Assembly: GCF_004001245.1 (NCBI RefSeq)
Contig: NZ_AP018724.1
Span: 248,001 to 312,000, forward strand
DNA: 64,000 bases
Direction of reading: 5' to 3'
Origin: Sulfurivermis fontis
Lineage (GTDB): Bacteria; Pseudomonadota; Gammaproteobacteria; Thiohalomonadales; Thiohalomonadaceae
Shown: positions 28,378 through 36,962 of the stretch, piece after piece
Numbering within the stretch: position 1 is the first letter of the stretch
Layout: every line of letters begins with the position of its first letter
Notes under the pieces: generated by a model
Databases searched by the model: none
The model's input: the letters and a program-made list of their open reading frames with translations, nothing else
What the model was told of the DNA's origin: nothing
Made by a program: the position numbers and the translations under genes

Positions 28378-28473
28378 TCAGGTGTTCGGTCGGCAGCGGG
28401 TGGTCTCGTCGACCAGCGTGTCGGTCTTGCGGCAGGCGGCGCATTGGCAGCCCAATACCTCGACGTGGTGCAT
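28378..28473 (-). CDS. 31-residue Cys-rich frame
   Basis: A short frame, MHHVEVLGCQCAACRKTDTL, then VDETTRCRPNT. It resembles the N-terminal strand and CxxC helix of the small thioredoxin-like proteins next to it (KVLGTGCANCKTT). It fills the gap between those genes. It may be a degraded thioredoxin-like gene or a metal-binding peptide; expression is not shown. Confidence 0.3.
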   Translation of the reverse strand: MHHVEVLGCQCAACRKTDTLVDETTRCRPNT

Positions 28474-28487
28474 GGCCTTGTGTCCTA

Positions 28488-28733
28488 TCAGACACCCCCG
28501 CCGCTGAGCCAGCCGTCGACCGTATCCCGGGACGGTACGCCGCCGGCATGCACCACCTTGCCGTCGATGACCACGCCGGGCGTCGACATCACGCCGTAGC
28601 TCATGATTTTCTGTATGTCTTCCACCTTCTCCAGCGCGACCTCGACGCCCTTGGCCTTGGCCGCTTCCTCGATCAGCTTGAGGGTGGTCTTGCAGTTGGC
28701 ACAGCCGGTGCCCAGTACCTTGATGTTCTTCAT
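28488..28733 (-). CDS. small thioredoxin-like redox protein
   Basis: An 81-residue protein of the MTH895-like thioredoxin group: KNIKVLGTGCANCKTTLKL (CxxC at residues 11-14) and the cis-Pro part MSTPGVVIDGKVVHAGG. About 70 per cent similar to the protein at 33292-33522 by eye. Such proteins are regularly found with arsenic permeases. It lies between DUF2892 and OsmC genes in the leftward operon. Confidence 0.85.
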   Translation of the reverse strand: MKNIKVLGTGCANCKTTLKLIEEAAKAKGVEVALEKVEDIQKIMSYGVMSTPGVVIDGKVVHAGGVPSRDTVDGWLSGGGV

Positions 28734-28758
28734 CGCCTGTTCCTCGCTCAGTGAAAAA

Positions 28759-28974
28759 TCAGCCGCCGCAGCAACTGCCGCCCTTGCCGCTGCCCATCAG
28801 CTTGCTGGCCGGGCAGAAGCCAGTGAAGGTGGCCTGGAAGGCCATGATGCCGACGAAGCCGGCCAGCCACAGCCAGGTGGGCGCCAGCAGGTTGGCCTGC
28901 CCGCTGAAGTGGGTCAGCGCCAGCGAGATCAGTACCATGACGGAAATCATCCGCGCCATGACGTTGCCTTTCAT
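28759..28974 (-). CDS. DUF2892-type small membrane protein with Cys tail
   Basis: A 71-residue protein with two hydrophobic segments and the family motif [16 protein letters not shown], as in YgaP-like inner membrane domains. It ends GKGGSCCGG, a vicinal cysteine pair. Similar Cys tails end the ArsR and the 101-residue island proteins, so the tail may bind As(III) or sulfur. That interpretation is inferred. Confidence 0.75.
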   Translation of the reverse strand: MKGNVMARMISVMVLISLALTHFSGQANLLAPTWLWLAGFVGIMAFQATFTGFCPASKLMGSGKGGSCCGG

Positions 28975-29010
28975 GCAGTTTTTCTCCTGTGGTTAAAGCA
29001 TAGTTTTCCG

Positions 29011-30066
29011 TTACAGCACGGCATTGAACAGATAGCCCACCAGCAGGATGCCGGCGGCCACCACGCCCGCGAAGGTGGCGATGAGGCGCGGCTTGAGCAC
29101 CTTGCGCAGGATGATCATCTCCGGTGCGGACAGGGCGATGACGGCCATCATGAAGGCCAGCACCGTGCCGAGCGCCGCGCCCTTGCCCATCAGCGCCTCG
29201 ACGATGGGGATGATGCCGGCCGCATTGGTGTACATGGGCACGCCGATGAGCACCGCCGCCGGCACCGACCACCACGGCGCGTCCTTGCCCATGATCGAGG
29301 CCATGAAATCCTCCGGCACGTAGCCGTGGATGCCGGCGCCGAGGGCGATGCCGGCGAGGATGTAGGGCCACACCTTGCCGACGATCTCGCGCACATGGTG
29401 GAAACCGTTGTCGATGCGCTCGCCCCAGCCCATCTCTGCGTTGACTGCCGCCGTCGGCGTCGCGGTGTTCTGCATGGCGCGCACCCAGTCTTCCAGATGG
29501 TGTTCCATGCGCAGCTTGCCGATCACCAGGCCGGCGACGATGGCCACCAGCAGCCCCAGCCCCAGGTAGAGCGCCGCCACCTTCCAGCCGAACATGCCGA
29601 ACAGCAGCGCCAGCGCCACCTCGTTGACCATCGGCGCCGAGATCAGGAACGAGAAGGTCACCCCCAGCGGCACGCCGGCCTGCAAAAAGCCGATGAACAG
29701 CGGCACCGCCGAGCAGGAGCAGAACGGCGTGACGATGCCCAGGGAGGCGGCCATGGCGTTGCCGCTGCCCAGGCGCCGGCCGGAGAGCAGGGCGCGGGTG
29801 CGCTCGGGGGAGACGAAGGTGTGCACGATGCCCATCACGAAGACGATGCCGGTGAGCAGCAGCAGCACCTTGGGCGTGTCGTAGAAGAAGAATTGCAGCG
29901 CGCTGCCCAGATGGCTGTCACGCGCCACCGGCAGCGCGGCCACCAGCGCCTCGGAGGCCGGGACCAGGGCCTGGTAGAGCAGAAACCACACCACGGCGGC
30001 CAGGGGCAGGAACAGCAGCGGCTGGGCGCTGGGCCAGTTTTTCAGTCGGGCGGCAAGGGCTTGCAT
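29011..30066 (-). CDS. ArsP/UPF0718-type permease, copy 1
   Basis: A 351-residue membrane permease with about eight hydrophobic segments, in the UPF0718 (DUF318) superfamily to which ArsP belongs. The Cys-containing loop TPFCSCSAVPLFIGF is the key family motif. ArsP exports trivalent organoarsenicals in other bacteria; some members move unknown substrates with thioredoxin-like partners, as here. A second copy lies at 33892-34848. Confidence 0.82.
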   Translation of the reverse strand: MQALAARLKNWPSAQPLLFLPLAAVVWFLLYQALVPASEALVAALPVARDSHLGSALQFFFYDTPKVLLLLTGIVFVMGIVHTFVSPERTRALLSGRRLGSGNAMAASLGIVTPFCSCSAVPLFIGFLQAGVPLGVTFSFLISAPMVNEVALALLFGMFGWKVAALYLGLGLLVAIVAGLVIGKLRMEHHLEDWVRAMQNTATPTAAVNAEMGWGERIDNGFHHVREIVGKVWPYILAGIALGAGIHGYVPEDFMASIMGKDAPWWSVPAAVLIGVPMYTNAAGIIPIVEALMGKGAALGTVLAFMMAVIALSAPEMIILRKVLKPRLIATFAGVVAAGILLVGYLFNAVL

Positions 30067-30144
30067 GGTCGGCTCTCCTCATTCGATGCGGGCGGAAAGG
30101 GGCTCGCAACGGAGGAGACGAACGACGGGGCAAAAGGATGCAGT

Positions 30145-30603
30145 TTATTTGGCCGCGGGGCGGTGTGCGGCGACGAACTCTCCTTCGAATCGCGCGCACA
30201 GGCGGCCGGCGCTGTGCACCTCCGCGTGCAGGGTGAGGCGGGCGCGGCCGCGCCGGGCCAGGGTGCGGGCGAAGCGCGCCCACGCCGCGTCATCGTCGTC
30301 GCAGCGGCACACCGCCTCGGCTGCGTCCGGCATGGGGTGCAGGTAGTGCATGGTGTTGTGCTGGATGACGATTTGACACGGCTTCCCGTCCGCCGCCAGG
30401 CGCAGGTGCAGCAGGCTCCAGGTGGCGAGGATCGCCAGGGTGTTGGCGCTGCCGCCGAACACGGTGTTCATGTGGTTGGCGTTGGGCGCCAGCGGCATGG
30501 CGAGCACCGTGCAGGCGGGGTCGGCCTGCCGCACCGCTAGCTGCATGGCGCGGGACAGCGGGATGTCGCGGTAGAGCGACTCGCGTAACTCGTCGGTAGT
30601 CAT
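30145..30603 (-). CDS. hot-dog thioesterase, YiiD-C-like
   Basis: A 152-residue hot-dog fold protein with NANHMNTVFGGSANTLAI, the typical DUF4442/YiiD C-terminal pattern in which Asn/Gly line an acyl-thioester pocket. Start at 30603 overlaps the upstream stop (ATGA). Its presence in an arsenic operon is unexpected; it may have been recruited by proximity. Substrate unknown. Confidence 0.7.
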   Translation of the reverse strand: MTTDELRESLYRDIPLSRAMQLAVRQADPACTVLAMPLAPNANHMNTVFGGSANTLAILATWSLLHLRLAADGKPCQIVIQHNTMHYLHPMPDAAEAVCRCDDDDAAWARFARTLARRGRARLTLHAEVHSAGRLCARFEGEFVAAHRPAAK

Positions 30604-31034
30604 GCTCCGGCGCGGCGTACCGTGGGCAGCCACTGTTCGATCTGCCGGCGCAGCTGGTCGCGCACCTGGCGGTAGGCCGCCGTCACCGCCGCGGTGGGGC
30701 CGCTGACGTCGGCGGGGTCGGCGCATTCCCAATGCAGGTTGGCGTGGTCGCGGGGAAAGGCCAGACAGCTTTCCTTGGTCTCTTCGCACAGGGTGATGAC
30801 GTAGTCGAACTGCATTGCTTCGTAATCGTCGATGTGGGGTGTGGGCAGGCCGGCGATGTCGATGCCGATCTCCTGCAACGCAGCGATGGCCTGCGGTTGC
30901 GGCGCCGCGGCCTCCAGTCCTGCGCTGTGCACTTCGAAGTCGCTGCCGCCGAGATGGCGCAGCAGGCCGGCGGCCATCTGGGAGCGGGCGGCGTTGCCGT
31001 CGCAAATGAACAGTACGCGCAGGGGAGTGGGCAT
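30600..31034 (-). CDS. arsC: LMW-phosphatase-type arsenate reductase, copy 1
   Basis: A 144-residue member of the low-molecular-weight phosphatase family. The P-loop is FICDGNAARSQMA and a second Cys pair lies in LCEETKESCLAFP, the pattern of thioredoxin-coupled ArsC. It lacks the first serine of the classic CTGNSCRS loop, which here is CDGNAARS, so it may be less arsenate-specific. The ATG at 31034 was preferred. A second copy is at 38264-38695. Confidence 0.8.
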   Translation of the reverse strand: MPTPLRVLFICDGNAARSQMAAGLLRHLGGSDFEVHSAGLEAAAPQPQAIAALQEIGIDIAGLPTPHIDDYEAMQFDYVITLCEETKESCLAFPRDHANLHWECADPADVSGPTAAVTAAYRQVRDQLRRQIEQWLPTVRRAGA

Positions 31035-31072
31035 GGTGGGCTCCGTGGTGTCGGTGTGGTTCAGTGTAGCCA

Positions 31073-31609
31073 TTAACCGCCGCTTGGCGTGCGCGGCACG
31101 AAGCAGCATACCTTGCCCGCCGCGTCGAAGCGCACCTGGCAGGCGCTGGTGAGGTGTTCGCGCAGGCGCTTGCGCGCGCGCTGCACGCGGGACTTGGCGC
31201 CGGGCAGGGTGAGGCCCTTGCGCCGCGCATACTCTTCCTGGGTCAGCCCTTCCAGGTCACACAGCGTGAGGTCCTCGCGATCCTCCGCCGACAGTTCGGC
31301 CAGGGCACGCGGCAGGCACTCGGCCAGGGTCTCCACCGGCACCGGCTCGTCCGTTGCGGCGACCAGGTCGTCGGGCAGTTCCACCTGCTCCTTTTTCAGG
31401 CGCAGGCGATCGGCCACGGCGTTGCGCGCCACCTCGAACAGCCAGGCGCGGGCGTTGGCGATTTCGCAGAACTTCCGTTCCTGGCGCATGGCCTTGAGGA
31501 ACAGCTCTTGCACCATGTCCTCGGCGTCGTGGGGATTGCGCAGCCGGCGTTGCAGCCAGGCGCGCAGCTCGGCCTCGTGCTGGTGCCAGGCGGTCATCAC
31601 GCAGTTCAT
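31073..31609 (-). CDS. ECF sigma factor with Cys-containing C-terminal tail, copy 1
   Basis: A 178-residue ECF (SigZ-like) sigma factor. Region 2 shows PHDAEDMVQELFLKAM and region 4 shows GLTQEEYARRKGLTLPGAKS. The C-terminal tail beyond region 4 contains TSACQVRFDAAGKVCCF, with cysteines that might sense metal or redox. No anti-sigma gene is adjacent. Its start overlaps the stop of the next ECF gene (ATGA). Confidence 0.85.
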   Translation of the reverse strand: MNCVMTAWHQHEAELRAWLQRRLRNPHDAEDMVQELFLKAMRQERKFCEIANARAWLFEVARNAVADRLRLKKEQVELPDDLVAATDEPVPVETLAECLPRALAELSAEDREDLTLCDLEGLTQEEYARRKGLTLPGAKSRVQRARKRLREHLTSACQVRFDAAGKVCCFVPRTPSGG

Positions 31610-32178
31610 GGTGGCCCTTCCCCGGCGACGCCGCTGCACGCCGGGCTGGCCGCCAGCGGCGTGTAGCCGATGAGTGCGTCGGCGTGATCGAAATGGTAGC
31701 GGCAGCAGTGCTGGAACTCCTGTTGCAACAGGTTGCGTGCGCGCTGCACCCGCGACTTGGCGCCCGACAGGCCGATGTTCTGGCGCGCGGCGATCTCCTG
31801 CTGCGGCACGCCGGCCAGGTCCCACAGCAGGGCGGCCCGATACTGCTCGGGCAGCCGCGCGGCCAGCGGCGCGATGCACGGTTCCAGGGTGCGCAGCGCG
31901 GCGGCGCGGTCGCCGTCGTCCGCCGCCAGCGCGTCGTCCACCTCGACCTCGTCGCGCCGGGCGCGATAGTGGTCGACGACGAGGTTACGGGCGGTGCGCA
32001 GCAGCCAGGCGCGCAGCTGTGCCGGCGTTTCGGTCTGCGGCGGCGTGCGATGCAGGCGCAGAAAGGTTTCCTGCACCAGGTCTTCGGCCAGTTCCACGCT
32101 CGGCAGCCGGCGGCGCAGGTAGCGGTAGACGCTGGCGCGGTGCTGTTGCCAGGCGGCGGCGGTGAGTGCGGTGCTCAT
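31606..32178 (-). CDS. ECF sigma factor with Cys-containing tail, copy 2
   Basis: A 190-residue SigZ-like ECF sigma factor: region 2 VELAEDLVQETFLRLHR, region 4 VPQQEIAARQNIGLSGAKSR. The tail includes EFQHCCRYHFDHADALIGY, a vicinal Cys pair. It is co-translated with copy 1 and with CcdA. Two ECF genes in tandem in one operon are uncommon. Both could govern the arsenic island or other genes; targets unknown. Confidence 0.85.
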   Translation of the reverse strand: MSTALTAAAWQQHRASVYRYLRRRLPSVELAEDLVQETFLRLHRTPPQTETPAQLRAWLLRTARNLVVDHYRARRDEVEVDDALAADDGDRAAALRTLEPCIAPLAARLPEQYRAALLWDLAGVPQQEIAARQNIGLSGAKSRVQRARNLLQQEFQHCCRYHFDHADALIGYTPLAASPACSGVAGEGPP

Positions 32179-32876
32179 TGGGCGATCCAGAGGAGGTAGA
32201 GGGCGGCGGCGATGACCAGTACTCCGCAGGCCTGGCGCAGGCGCTGGGTGCCCTGGCTGCGCCCGCTCCAGTCCAGGTAGCGCCGCACCAGTCCGGTGGC
32301 GGAGCCGGCGGCCACGATCACCGCGCAATGGCCCACGCCATAGGCCAGCAGCAGCGCGGCGGAAAACAGCGGCGTGGTGGCGGCGGTGCCGAAGGCCACG
32401 CCCAGCACCGGCGCCATGTAGGCGAAGGTGCAGGGGCCGAGGGCGATGCCGAACACCAGGCCCAGCAACAGCGCCGGCAGCAGGCCCCGGCCCTTGATTG
32501 GCACGCTGCCGGGGGCGGACCAGGGCGCGGGGATCACGTCCAGCAGATACAGCCCCACCAGCAGGAATACCGCGGCGACCAGGTAATAGGCCCAGGCCCC
32601 CAGGTCGCCGGCGATGCGGCCGAGCGCCGCGGTGATCACGCCGATGACGGCAATGGTGATCAGGATGCCGAGGGCGAACAGGCTGGCGAGGGCGACGGCA
32701 CGGCGGGTGCCGACGTTGCCCTGGCCGTTGATGAAGCCGACGATGAGGGGGATGCCGGCGAGATGGCAGGGACTGAGCAGCATGCTGGCCACGCCCCACA
32801 GCGCCGCGGCGGCCAGGGCCCACAGCGGCGCCGCGCCCAGGCCGCTGTTGAGGGCTTCAAACAGGCCCTGGATCAT
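32175..32876 (-). CDS. CcdA/DsbD-type thiol-disulfide electron carrier
   Basis: A 233-residue membrane protein with six hydrophobic segments. The two redox cysteines lie in SPCHLAGIP and LGPCTFAYMAP, the hallmark of CcdA/ScsB-like proteins that carry electrons from cytoplasmic thioredoxin to the periplasm. Start overlaps the downstream end of the thioredoxin gene (4 bp), so both are co-translated, consistent with a periplasmic reductase pair. Confidence 0.88.
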   Translation of the reverse strand: MIQGLFEALNSGLGAAPLWALAAAALWGVASMLLSPCHLAGIPLIVGFINGQGNVGTRRAVALASLFALGILITIAVIGVITAALGRIAGDLGAWAYYLVAAVFLLVGLYLLDVIPAPWSAPGSVPIKGRGLLPALLLGLVFGIALGPCTFAYMAPVLGVAFGTAATTPLFSAALLLAYGVGHCAVIVAAGSATGLVRRYLDWSGRSQGTQRLRQACGVLVIAAALYLLWIAQ

Positions 32877-33292
32877 CGGGTTGCCTCAGTGACGCCGAAA
32901 TCGTAGCCCAGCTCCTGCCACTTGCCGAGGATCTGCTCGCGCGAATAGAAGCCCTCATGGCGGAACAGCTCGCGCCCCTGCGCATCGAAGAATATCTGCG
33001 TCGGGATCACGCGCATGCCGTATTGCTTGCCGGCATCCGGGTGCAGCCACACGTCGATGAAGTGCACTTCGAAGCGGCCGGCGAAATCCTCCCGCAGCTG
33101 ATCGAGGATCGGCGCCATCATGCGGCAGGGGATGCAGGTGGTGGCGCCGAGGTCGACCAGCTGGGGCAGTGCGGTGGCGGGGGTGTTTACCGCCGTCGTT
33201 TCGTTGCGCGGCTTCAACACCAGCACGGCGGCGACGGCGAGCAGCACCGTCGCGACCACGGCAATTCGGCGCTTGTTGTCCATCAGCGGCAT
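32873..33292 (-). CDS. membrane-anchored periplasmic thioredoxin
   Basis: A 139-residue protein with an N-terminal membrane anchor (RIAVVATVLLAVAAVLVL) and a thioredoxin domain with active site ATTCIPCRMMAP and cis-Pro region VIPTQIFF. It would receive electrons from the CcdA protein encoded next. Its stop overlaps the CcdA start and its start touches the small thioredoxin-like gene. Confidence 0.88.
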   Translation of the reverse strand: MPLMDNKRRIAVVATVLLAVAAVLVLKPRNETTAVNTPATALPQLVDLGATTCIPCRMMAPILDQLREDFAGRFEVHFIDVWLHPDAGKQYGMRVIPTQIFFDAQGRELFRHEGFYSREQILGKWQELGYDFGVTEATR

Positions 33293-33522
33293 TACAGCCA
33301 GGAATCGACCTTCTTGCGATCCGGTACGCCGCCGGCATGGACCACCTTGCCGTCGACCACCACGCCCGGCGTGGACATCACGCCGTAGCTCATGATCTGG
33401 CCGAGGTCTTCCACCTTTTCCAGTTCCACGGCCACGCCCTTCTCTTCGGCCGCCTTGCGGATCAGTTCGTAGGTGGTCTGGCAGTTGCGGCAGCCGGTGC
33501 CGAGTACCTTGATGTTTTTCAT
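33292..33522 (-). CDS. small thioredoxin-like redox protein, copy 2
   Basis: A 76-residue paralogue of the protein at 28488-28733 with the same CxxC (LGTGCRNCQTT) and STPGVVVDGKVVHAGG. Its stop overlaps the start of the thioredoxin gene. Usually found with UPF0718-type permeases, as here (33892-34848). Confidence 0.85.
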   Translation of the reverse strand: MKNIKVLGTGCRNCQTTYELIRKAAEEKGVAVELEKVEDLGQIMSYGVMSTPGVVVDGKVVHAGGVPDRKKVDSWL

Positions 33523-33543
33523 GGCAGATATCCTTTATCGGAT

Positions 33544-33849
33544 TCAGCAGCAGGACTGGCCGCTCTTGGTGGGGGTGCAGCCGCAGGCCTCGGCCGGCGC
33601 TGCGGCGACGCTGAAGGTGGGCTTTACCTGCGCGGCCTTTTCGTCGAAGGCGGCATCCAGTTGCTGCGCCGCTTCATCACGGATGTGGCGGGCGATCTCG
33701 ATCACCGCGGCAATCTGGTGTTCCGGCACCTTCATGTCGCGCAGGCGCTGCAATTGGCACTGACCCATGGCCGGATGCTTGGCGGCGATGCCGGCGGCCA
33801 GCGAGATCATGGCGACGATGGAGGAGTGCAGTTGCGGTTGTTCGTTCAT
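33544..33849 (-). CDS. carboxymuconolactone decarboxylase-like protein with Cys tail
   Basis: A 101-residue helical protein. Its core resembles an AhpD/CMD-type helical domain (SSIVAMISLAAGIAAKHPA, then KVPEHQIAAVIEIARHIRDE). The end, EACGCTPTKSGQSCC, carries two cysteine pairs. It is between the small thioredoxin-like gene and the permease. Family assignment is by pattern and moderate only. Confidence 0.6.
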   Translation of the reverse strand: MNEQPQLHSSIVAMISLAAGIAAKHPAMGQCQLQRLRDMKVPEHQIAAVIEIARHIRDEAAQQLDAAFDEKAAQVKPTFSVAAAPAEACGCTPTKSGQSCC

Positions 33850-33891
33850 GGAAGGTTCCTCATATGTGGCTGTGCACGGCGCACCTGCGGC

Positions 33892-34848
33892 TTACGTCAG
33901 CAGGTTGAAGCCCCAGCCGACCAGGATGAAGGCCACGGCCAGGACACCGGAGAAGGCCGCCAGGCCCGGCCATTTGATCACCTTGCGCAGGATGATCAGT
34001 TCCGGCAGCGACAGGGCGGCGATGCTCATCATGAAGGCCAGGGTGGTGCCGACGGCGACGCCCTTGCCCAGCATGGCCTCCGCCACCGGGATCACGCCGG
34101 TGGCGTTGGAATAGAGCGGAATACCGAGCAGCACGGCGCCGGGGACGGCCAGCCAGTTGTCCTTGCTGCCGAGATGTTCGGTAACCCAGCCTTCCGGCAC
34201 GTAGCCGTGGAACAGGGCGCCGACGGCGATGCCGGCGACCACCCACTTCCACAGCCGGCCGACGATCTCCTTCACCTCGTTCCAGGCGTAGCGGTGCCGC
34301 CCGGCCAGCGAGGTGTCCGGTTCCGGCAGGGCCACCTGGCCCATGTGGATCTTCCACACGTAATCCTCCACCCAGCGCTCCGGCTTGAAGCGCTCCATGA
34401 CGATGCCGCCGACGTAGGCCACGGTGAGGCCGGCGGCGACATACATCAGGGTCAGTTCCCAGCCGAGGATGCCGATGAGGATCACCACCGCCACCTCGTT
34501 GATCATCGGCGAGGCGATGAGGAAGGAGAAGGTGACGCCCAGCGGGATACCGGCCTCGACGAAACCGATGAACAGCGGCACCGAGGAGCAGGAGCAGAAC
34601 GGCGTGATGGCGCCCAGGGTGACGGCGGTGCTGCGTGCCAGCCATTTGGGTTTGCCGCGCACGTAGTCACGCACCTTCTCCGGCGACAGCAGCGCACGCA
34701 GCAGGCCCATGACGTAGATGATCACCACCAGCATGACGAAGATCTGCGCCGTGTCCATGACGAAGAAGTGCAGCGCGGCACCGAGGCGGCTGGACGGGTC
34801 GAGCCCCATCCACTGGTAGACGATCAGATTGGCGAGTGCAGCAAACAT
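33892..34848 (-). CDS. ArsP/UPF0718-type permease, copy 2
   Basis: A 318-residue membrane permease with about eight hydrophobic segments and the loop TPFCSCSSVPLFIGF. It is a distant paralogue of the 351-residue copy at 29011-30066. Both sit next to a small thioredoxin-like gene, suggesting a conserved permease-plus-redox-partner module. Substrate probably an arsenical or a thiol-bound species; inferred. Confidence 0.82.
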   Translation of the reverse strand: MFAALANLIVYQWMGLDPSSRLGAALHFFVMDTAQIFVMLVVIIYVMGLLRALLSPEKVRDYVRGKPKWLARSTAVTLGAITPFCSCSSVPLFIGFVEAGIPLGVTFSFLIASPMINEVAVVILIGILGWELTLMYVAAGLTVAYVGGIVMERFKPERWVEDYVWKIHMGQVALPEPDTSLAGRHRYAWNEVKEIVGRLWKWVVAGIAVGALFHGYVPEGWVTEHLGSKDNWLAVPGAVLLGIPLYSNATGVIPVAEAMLGKGVAVGTTLAFMMSIAALSLPELIILRKVIKWPGLAAFSGVLAVAFILVGWGFNLLT

Positions 34849-34882
34849 GGCGTGTGATCAGTCGGTTGGTGGGGATCGGTAA

Positions 34883-35803
34883 TTACAGTGCGTAATCCGC
34901 GTCGTAAGGTTCGTTACCCATCACCGTCGGCAGGGTCAGCTCATTGCCCCAGTGCGACCAGCCGCCGTTGTACAGGCGCACGTCCTTGTAGCCCAGGCTC
35001 CTCAGCTGCATCCAGGCCAGGCCCATGCGGAAGCCGTCGTGGCAGTAGATGTACACGGTGCTGTCCTTGGGTATGGACTGGTACATGGCGGCGAGGCGCT
35101 CGGCGTCGTGCCACTTCTGGCTCTGCGCGTCGGTGCCGTCCAGGCTCACCACGTTGATGGCGCCGGGGATGTGGCCGCCCTGGATGGAGTGGCGGATCAC
35201 CTCGCCGGTGTACATGTCGTGCGGACGGGCATCGAGCAGCACCACCTTGGGATCGCGGCGCGACACCACGTCGTCATAGACGTCGGTCCATTCCACGTAC
35301 AGCTTCTTGTCGGCGTCCTTCAGGGTGACGTTGCCGGGCTTGCGCTTGACCGGGTCGGTGGACAGTTCGTTGAAGGCGCTCCACTCGTTGGTGCCGCCTT
35401 CCAGCACCTTGACGTTCTTCATGTCGTAGCCGTACAGGGCGAGCAGATAGTACAGGCGCGAAGCCAGCGCGGTGCGCGAGTCGTCATAGATGACGATGAG
35501 GGAATCGTTGTTGATGCCCCAGCGGCGCAGGGTGGCCTGGAAGGCCGCTTTGGTGGGGAAGCGCATGATGGGCGAGCCGTGATTGTCACCCAGGTCCTTG
35601 AAGCGCTGCACTTGCACGGCGCCTGCGATATGGCCGACGGTGTAATAGCGGTGCGGGTGGTAGCGCACCTCCAGCACCACGGTCCTGGGATCGTTGATGT
35701 GTTCTTCCAGCCAGGCGGCATCGACCAGGAAGTCGCGTGCCAGCACCGCTTGGGTGAGAGTGAACAGGCAGAGCGCCAGCAAGAGTTTCGTCAAGGTACG
35801 CAT
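34883..35803 (-). CDS. periplasmic thiosulfate sulfurtransferase (rhodanese)
   Basis: A 306-residue exported two-domain rhodanese with a signal peptide (KLLLALCLFTLTQAVLA). Domain 2 has the active site YCHDGFRMGLA and VRLYNGGWSHW; domain 1 lacks a Cys. It sits between ACR3 and the permease in the arsenic island. It is similar in layout to the sulfurtransferase at 14458-15402. The link between arsenic and sulfane sulfur is plausible (thioarsenate), but inferred. Confidence 0.85.
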   Translation of the reverse strand: MRTLTKLLLALCLFTLTQAVLARDFLVDAAWLEEHINDPRTVVLEVRYHPHRYYTVGHIAGAVQVQRFKDLGDNHGSPIMRFPTKAAFQATLRRWGINNDSLIVIYDDSRTALASRLYYLLALYGYDMKNVKVLEGGTNEWSAFNELSTDPVKRKPGNVTLKDADKKLYVEWTDVYDDVVSRRDPKVVLLDARPHDMYTGEVIRHSIQGGHIPGAINVVSLDGTDAQSQKWHDAERLAAMYQSIPKDSTVYIYCHDGFRMGLAWMQLRSLGYKDVRLYNGGWSHWGNELTLPTVMGNEPYDADYAL

Positions 35804-35866
35804 GTAAGGTTCTCCGTTATGTCAGGGCGTAATGGCCACAGTATGCAGATGATGCCGGACGCAGTT

Positions 35867-36949
35867 TCATTCCATGCGCTGCGGACGTTCGTACCAGTCC
35901 TTGCTGGCGTTGACGATCTTCACCACCGACAGCATCACCGGCACCTCGATCAGCACACCGACCACGGTGGCGAGCGCCGCGCCGGAGTTGAAGCCGAACA
36001 GGGCGATGGCGGCGGCCACGGCCAGCTCGAAGAAATTGCTGGCGCCGATGAGCGCCGAAGGCCCGGCCACGCAGTGCGCCACCTTGAACTGGCGGTTGAG
36101 CAGGTAGGCCAGGCCGGAGTTGAAATACACCTGGATCAGGATCGGCACCGCCAGCATGGCGATGATCAGCGGCTGCGCCAGGATCTGTTCGCCCTGGAAG
36201 CCGAACAGCAGCACCAGGGTGGCGAGCAGGGCGATGAGCGAGACGGGATGCAGGCGCTTGAGCAGTGCGTCCAGCGCCGCCTGGCCGCCATTGCGCAACA
36301 CGCGGCCACGCCACCACTGGGCGAACAGCACCGGGATCACGATGTATAGCAGCACCGACAGCAGCAGCGTGTTCCACGGCACGGTGATGGAGGCCAGCCC
36401 GAGCAGCAGGCCGACGATGGGGGCGAAGGCGAACACCATGATCACGTCGTTGAGGGCCACCTGGGTGAGGGTGAAGTGCGGCTCGCCCTTGGTGAGATGG
36501 CTCCACACGAACACCATCGCCGTGCATGGCGCGGCGGCGAGGATGATCAGGCCGGCGATGTAGCTGTCGTGCTGATCGGCGGGCAGGGCGTCGGCGAACA
36601 CGCCGCGGATGAAGATCCAGGCCAGCAGCGCCATGGAGAAGGGCTTCACCGCCCAGTTGATGAACAGGGTGACGCCGATGCCGCGCCAGTGCTCCTTCAC
36701 ATGCGACATGGCGGTGAAGTCGATCTTGAGCAGCATGGGAATGATCATCAGCCAGATGAGCAGTGCCACCGGCAGGTTGACCTGCGCCACCTCCAGGCCG
36801 CCGATGAAGTGGAACGGCGCGGCGAAGAAATGGCCCAGCGTGATGCCGGCAAGAATGCACAGAAACACCCACAGCGTCAGATAACGCTCGAATACGCCCA
36901 GCGGACTGCCGGCGGCCTTCTTGGCGGTGGTTTCACATTGTGCGGACAT
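35867..36949 (-). CDS. arsB: ACR3-family arsenite efflux transporter
   Basis: A 360-residue protein with ten hydrophobic segments. ACR3 signatures include LIILAAAPCTAMVFVWSHLT, with the conserved Cys needed for arsenite transport, and VALNDVIMVF. It uses the proton gradient to export As(III). It lies between the rhodanese and the metallo-beta-lactamase gene. The symbol follows common use for ACR3 (also acr3). Confidence 0.93.
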   Translation of the reverse strand: MSAQCETTAKKAAGSPLGVFERYLTLWVFLCILAGITLGHFFAAPFHFIGGLEVAQVNLPVALLIWLMIIPMLLKIDFTAMSHVKEHWRGIGVTLFINWAVKPFSMALLAWIFIRGVFADALPADQHDSYIAGLIILAAAPCTAMVFVWSHLTKGEPHFTLTQVALNDVIMVFAFAPIVGLLLGLASITVPWNTLLLSVLLYIVIPVLFAQWWRGRVLRNGGQAALDALLKRLHPVSLIALLATLVLLFGFQGEQILAQPLIIAMLAVPILIQVYFNSGLAYLLNRQFKVAHCVAGPSALIGASNFFELAVAAAIALFGFNSGAALATVVGVLIEVPVMLSVVKIVNASKDWYERPQRME

Positions 36950-36962
36950 GGGAACTCCAGAA

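Noticed and set aside
28603-30540. A 645-codon open frame on the plus strand opposite the permease
   Set aside because: Antisense to a membrane permease with clear motifs; its Gln/His/Asp-rich content is the usual mirror of hydrophobic codons.
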